Origin: a virus
IMG/VR virus record: IMGVR_UViG_3300023174_000705
Location: 1 to 21,735 of that record
Direction: 5' to 3' (one strand)
DNA length: 21,735 nt
The position numbers and the translations under genes are program-made. Under the pieces are notes generated by a model. That model was not told the origin of the DNA and made no database searches. It saw nothing but the letters and a program-made list of their open reading frames with translations. Of the stretch, positions 19,989-21,735 are shown one piece after another (positions within the stretch are counted from its first letter, which is position 1; each line of letters starts with the position of its first letter).

Positions 19989-20090
19989 TTATCCTCCATA
20001 TACACCCCATTTTCTAATACAAAGAGTGATGATTAACCCTACAGTAAGTTCTACCGTAAATAAGCCAAGAATCACCCATAAAACAATCAC
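19989..20090 (-). CDS. 33-residue single-pass membrane protein
   Basis: A GTG start at 20090 overlaps the previous stop by 4 nt (GTGA). The product is VIVLWVILGLFTVELTVGLI (Met in place of Val at residue 1) followed by ITLCIRKWGVYGG. It is one long hydrophobic helix with a basic C-terminal RK anchor, so it should sit in the inner membrane with the tail in the cytoplasm. The stop lies 2 nt before the next ATG and its last codons carry that gene's GGAGG. It is too short for standard gene calling. The hydrophobic pattern and precise coupling at both ends support a real gene. Function is unknown. Confidence 0.6.
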   Translation of the reverse strand: MIVLWVILGLFTVELTVGLIITLCIRKWGVYGG

Positions 20091-20236
20091 TTAAAGGATT
20101 CCATCCACTTTAATAGGATATCCCTTGCTTCTGCACGTGATAGATTAAATGCATCCTGTAGATAAGGTGCTGCTCCGTACATGTTTACCACTCCTGAATC
20201 ACGGAGTGCCACTAGATATGCAAAATAATTTTCCAT
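20087..20236 (-). CDS. 49-residue conserved-looking phage protein
   Basis: ATG 20236 overlaps the preceding stop by 1 nt (TAATG) and has AAGGA about 10 nt upstream. The product reads MENYFAYLVALRDSGVVNMY, then GAAPYLQDAFNLSRAEARDI and LLKWMESFK. It looks like a small helical domain with a helix-turn-helix feel (L..AF.LSR.EAR.IL..W), a motif I associate with many small phage proteins. It was found by reading the gap between larger genes. Coding is supported by couplings at both ends. DNA binding is only a guess. Confidence 0.7.
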   Translation of the reverse strand: MENYFAYLVALRDSGVVNMYGAAPYLQDAFNLSRAEARDILLKWMESFK

Positions 20237-20370
20237 TATACAATTTCCTTTTCAAGTTCTTCAACAACCAAGTAAGCAAACTTCTGACAGAATATGTTAA
20301 ACCACAGAGTGTTAATAACTTCCTCAGGTGCACCAGCCTCAATCGCTATTGCTTTCAATGCTTCATTCAT
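20236..20370 (-). CDS. 44-residue hypothetical protein
   Basis: ATG 20370 starts MNEALKAIAIEAGAPEEVIN, then TLWFNIFCQKFAYLVVEELE and KEIV. It is helical and amphipathic with an acidic balance. The stop overlaps the next ATG (TAATG). A GAAAG purine tract lies about 7 nt upstream. It is the first gene after the structured 20371-20535 gap. The family is not recognised. Coding is inferred from the uninterrupted frame, coupling and composition. Confidence 0.6.
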   Translation of the reverse strand: MNEALKAIAIEAGAPEEVINTLWFNIFCQKFAYLVVEELEKEIV

Positions 20371-20397
20371 ATAGTTCTTTCTACAAAGGTTTTAACT

Positions 20398-20550
20398 AAA
20401 AAAATTTCTCGGGGATTTTTCAGACCGAAAGAGGTTTTACATTGTGTAGGGTTTTCCGAGATAAAATCGGTCGGTCGTACATAGCGTCCTCTGGGAGAGA
20501 CTCCCGTCCAACTCAATATAGATTTCAAAATACCCCTACCCCCTATGTAC
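20398..20550 (-). other. structured intergenic RNA region with nested and crossing inverted repeats
   Basis: This gap (20371-20535) holds no convincing gene. On the - strand GTACATAG (20550-20543) pairs with CTATGTAC (20484-20477) over 8 bp and encloses a GGGAG/CTCCC hairpin (20505-20493). Downstream, GACCGA (20476-20471) can pair with TCGGTC (20428-20423), and TCTCGG (20461-20456) with CCGAGA (20412-20407). These two pairings cross, so they form a pseudoknot or exclude each other. The second stem is followed by AA and seven T (20404-20398), as in an intrinsic terminator. It may be a terminator with an anti-terminator alternative or a small structured RNA. No known riboswitch class is recognised. 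Confidence 0.5.
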
Positions 20551-20760
20551 CACACTCAGCTGCACATCGTACTTGTGCTGGACCATCTTGTGGTCATAGT
20601 AGCGAACAGTCGTAGCAAAGCCATCGCTGCTGCCCATACAATGTAAGCAATAAGAAAGAGCATCGTTCTGCATACTAAAATCACCGACACGACGCTGGCG
20701 AATAGCACTACGAGTAGTATAGAATGATACCCCATTAACAATAGCACGAATCTTATTCAT
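20536..20760 (-). CDS. small conserved phage hypothetical protein
   Basis: This 74-residue protein starts MNKIRAIVNGVSFYTTRSAI, then RQRRVGDFSMQNDALSYCLH. The ending is YYDHKMVQHKYDVQLSVVHRG. It is beta-rich and basic, with two Cys (residues 38 and 41) and no membrane segment. GAGG lies about 6 nt before the ATG. The start overlaps the end of the 56-residue membrane protein by 8 nt. The last codons form one arm of the long inverted repeat that follows. Function is not recognised. Confidence 0.68.
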   Translation of the reverse strand: MNKIRAIVNGVSFYTTRSAIRQRRVGDFSMQNDALSYCLHCMGSSDGFATTVRYYDHKMVQHKYDVQLSVVHRG

Positions 20761-20923
20761 TGATACCTCGATTCATAGCACGTACGCCACTATACATAAG
20801 AGCGAGACCTGCCAACGCTACTACTATAACAACAGGTAATTGCGCATCGGTAGCATTATCCATACCACCAACAGATCCAAAGACCACGAGTAAACCGATG
20901 AATGTACGAATAGATCCTCTCAT
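20753..20923 (-). CDS. 56-residue two-segment membrane protein
   Basis: ATG 20923 overlaps the preceding stop by 1 nt (TAATG). The product is MRGSIRTFIGLLVVFGSVGG, then MDNATDAQLPVVIVVALAGL and ALMYSGVRAMNRGINE. Two hydrophobic helices flank a short acidic loop (MDNATDAQ), with basic ends at both termini, so a hairpin with both ends in the cytoplasm is expected. The layout is compatible with a small class II holin, but many phage membrane proteins look alike. It ends inside the next gene start (8-nt overlap). Confidence 0.68.
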   Translation of the reverse strand: MRGSIRTFIGLLVVFGSVGGMDNATDAQLPVVIVVALAGLALMYSGVRAMNRGINE

Positions 20924-21210
20924 TATAGTGATACCCCTACAGATGACCCCTCTATAGAATGACCCCCACGAGGAAGACCAGTCAACTTAGAATCCATCAT
21001 TTCAGAGAGAATAAACTTGGCGATGTTAATGTTCTTGCGAGCCTGATCAGTTGCTTGATCGTGACCGAAAGTCATCAGTTCTTGGGCATCAGACAACACA
21101 CCCATAGCAACCATTTCCAAGCCAGACAGGCGAGCAGTGATTGACCCCATATATTCTTCACGGATATCGGCTTCAGTCATACCGTAGCAGTTCTTCTCAA
21201 ACTCAGTCAT
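20923..21210 (-). CDS. conserved small phage protein
   Basis: This 95-residue protein starts at ATG 21210 (MTEFEKNCYGMTEADIREEY), with AAGGAAG as ribosome site. A frame extension of eight residues begins with ATG 21234 exactly at the predicted transcription start of promoter P6 and is probably not the main start. It is helical (ITARLSGLEMVAMGVLSDAQ, ARKNINIAKFILSEMMD), with a Gly/Ser tail. No function can be assigned. It is the first gene of the train driven by P6. Confidence 0.7.
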   Translation of the reverse strand: MTEFEKNCYGMTEADIREEYMGSITARLSGLEMVAMGVLSDAQELMTFGHDQATDQARKNINIAKFILSEMMDSKLTGLPRGGHSIEGSSVGVSL

Positions 21211-21240
21211 TTTTACTTCCTTTTCAATTATCATACAGTA

Positions 21241-21269
21241 AGTATACCGTATTTCTTAATTAAAGTAAA
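21241..21269 (-). promoter_or_regulatory. sigma70-type promoter P6
   Basis: The -35 box TTTACT is at 21269-21264, the spacer is 17 bp (TTAATTAAG at its start, GG at its end) and the -10 box TATACT is at 21246-21241. Predicted start is at 21234, the A of an ATG. It would drive the small-gene train from 21.2 kb down to about 17.9 kb. Confidence 0.83.
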
Positions 21270-21285
21270 GGGATTTCTTGGATAA

Positions 21286-21303
21286 CCCTACAGATTAGTA
21301 GGG
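21286..21303 (-). other. hairpin upstream of promoter P6
   Basis: A 6-bp stem CCCTAC / GTAGGG has a 6-nt loop and no T-run. It lies between the terminator-like hairpin at 21322-21340 and P6. Confidence 0.4.
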
Positions 21304-21321
21304 ATTACGCTACGGTCAAAA

Positions 21322-21340
21322 ACCCTTGTTACTACAGGGT
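21322..21340 (-). terminator. terminator-like hairpin after promoter P7
   Basis: A 5-bp stem ACCCT / AGGGT with a 9-nt loop is followed by TTTTG. It begins about 27 nt after the predicted start of promoter P7, and the stop codon of an 11-codon ORF (21367-21332) falls in its loop, so it could act as an attenuator. Confidence 0.5.
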
Positions 21341-21372
21341 CTTTATAGGGAATATCAAACCTCTCATGGTTT

Positions 21373-21401
21373 ATTATACTCAGGTATCTGCTGCAAGACA
21401 A
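21373..21401 (-). promoter_or_regulatory. candidate sigma70-type promoter P7
   Basis: The -35 box TTGTCT is at 21401-21396, the spacer is 17 bp and the -10 box TATAAT is at 21378-21373. An ATG (21367) follows 5 nt later, in keeping with the other promoters. The -35 box lies in the loop and stem of the hairpin after the upstream gene. Confidence 0.6.
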
Positions 21402-21425
21402 GTTTATTTGATGAGTTTCTTGCAG
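21391..21425 (-). other. hairpin directly after the zinc-ribbon gene stop
   Basis: An 8-bp perfect stem CTGCAAGA / TCTTGCAG with a 19-nt loop starts immediately after the TAA at 21426. It lacks a T-run. It may protect the mRNA 3' end or mark an RNA processing site. Confidence 0.5.
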
Positions 21426-21722
21426 TTAATCGGCTTCGGTCCAAAGGTCACCATCGGATATAAACTGATTTAAACCCATCGGTGATTCTGTCATAGGGGG
21501 AATGGGAATATCAGGAATAATCTTGGCGATCTGTTTTTCTTTATATTCAGGATCGTCAATCATCTTTTGCTTCAGCGCATTTGATACCTTGGCTTTATAG
21601 GTAGCAGTAAAGACACGAGAATTACCGCATGCTCGCGAACAATACTTACCTTGCTTGGCGAATTTAATACCGCACGTGGGGCAGTTCTTCTCGGGATATA
21701 TTCGTGTGCGTTTAGTTGGCAT
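21426..21722 (-). CDS. zinc-ribbon phage DNA-binding-type protein
   Basis: This 98-residue protein has a four-Cys zinc site: Cys14-x2-Cys17 (CPTCGIKF) and Cys28-x3-Cys32 (YCSRACGNSR). Its segment VFTATYKAKVSNALKQKMID is typical of DNA-binding modules that accompany phage HNH endonucleases and stand-alone phage zinc proteins. No nuclease motif is present. The C-terminus is Pro/Met-rich and acidic. ATG 21722 is 13 nt from the window edge with no visible ribosome site, so a start farther upstream cannot be excluded. Confidence 0.68.
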   Translation of the reverse strand: MPTKRTRIYPEKNCPTCGIKFAKQGKYCSRACGNSRVFTATYKAKVSNALKQKMIDDPEYKEKQIAKIIPDIPIPPMTESPMGLNQFISDGDLWTEAD

Positions 21723-21735
21723 GGCGATTGTGGAA

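Noticed and set aside
20477-20520. GGACGGGAGT with CTCCC as a possible tRNA or second tmRNA acceptor end
   Set aside because: The hairpin loop is only 3 nt, no TTCRA loop, acceptor partner or CCA is present, and no tag frame lies nearby. Kept only as part of the structured-region finding.
20367-20555. A 62-codon - strand frame through the structured gap
   Set aside because: It starts inside the 74-residue gene without a ribosome site. The region is better explained by inverted repeats, and the product shows no protein-like pattern.
1-21735. Search for T4 late promoters (TATAAATA), CRISPR arrays, insertion sequences and ordinary tRNA genes
   Set aside because: No exact TATAAATA was found by eye on either strand in a sensible place, and no repeat array, transposase or standard tRNA cloverleaf was seen. 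Degenerate late promoters cannot be excluded without a profile scan.

Overview
The window is a piece of a lytic T4-like (tevenvirus-type) myovirus genome. The diagnostic genes are homologues of T4 gp26 (3' end only), a gp51-like protein, a gp29-like tape measure protein, gp32 (ssDNA-binding protein), gp59 (helicase loader) and gp33 (late-transcription co-activator). PhoH, a MazG-like pyrophosphohydrolase, 2OG-Fe(II) oxygenases and many tiny overlapping genes give the usual look of aquatic T4-like phages. The host is a Gram-negative bacterium. The signal peptide and start of a phage-encoded outer-membrane protein look like betaproteobacterial porins, and the tmRNA tag resembles betaproteobacterial tags, so a betaproteobacterial host is the best guess, but it is inference.

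Layout. Positions 1-2152 on the + strand carry a tail module: gp26-like, gp51-like, tape measure. A bidirectional terminator hairpin at 2161-2180 separates it from everything else, which is on the - strand. Reading from 4.6 kb down to 2.2 kb there is a replication/late-transcription set: a hypothetical protein, gp33, a small membrane protein, gp59, an acidic protein and gp32. From 8.9 kb down to 5.0 kb there is an accessory block: a permuted tmRNA, an outer-membrane barrel, a GroES-like co-chaperonin, a small Rossmann-like protein, a secreted Pro/Lys-rich protein, a SleB-type hydrolase and a ClpP-like protease. From 15.3 kb down to 8.9 kb lie a HAD phosphatase, a small membrane protein, a conserved phage protein, a 2OG oxygenase, an FmdB-like protein, PhoH, two tandem paralogues of unknown function, a GH19 endolysin, a RecB-family exonuclease and a second 2OG oxygenase. 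From 21.7 kb down to 15.3 kb there is a dense train of small genes with 1-29 nt overlaps. It includes a CDGSH protein, a metallophosphoesterase, a third 2OG oxygenase and MazG. Four genes of 33-56 codons in this train were found by reading the sequence directly.

Transcription. Seven near-consensus sigma70-type promoters on the - strand (17 bp spacers; TTGACT, TTTACT or TTGTCT with TATAAT or TATACT) lie just after the stop codons of upstream genes. All seven have an ATG 5-6 nt after the -10 box, exactly where transcription should start. This holds even for the promoter of a non-coding RNA, so it looks like a shared initially transcribed sequence and not only a start codon.

The most notable element is the phage tmRNA at about 8.52-8.85 kb. 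It is circularly permuted: the acceptor piece precedes the tag-coding piece. It encodes the tag ANDAQFALAA and has its own promoter. It lies in the same transcription unit as a GroES-like co-chaperonin and a ClpP-like protease with an intact Ser-His-Asp triad, which suggests a phage-carried ribosome-rescue and protein-turnover set. Other unusual points are a gp32 with no zinc-binding cysteines and a phage-borne outer-membrane barrel.
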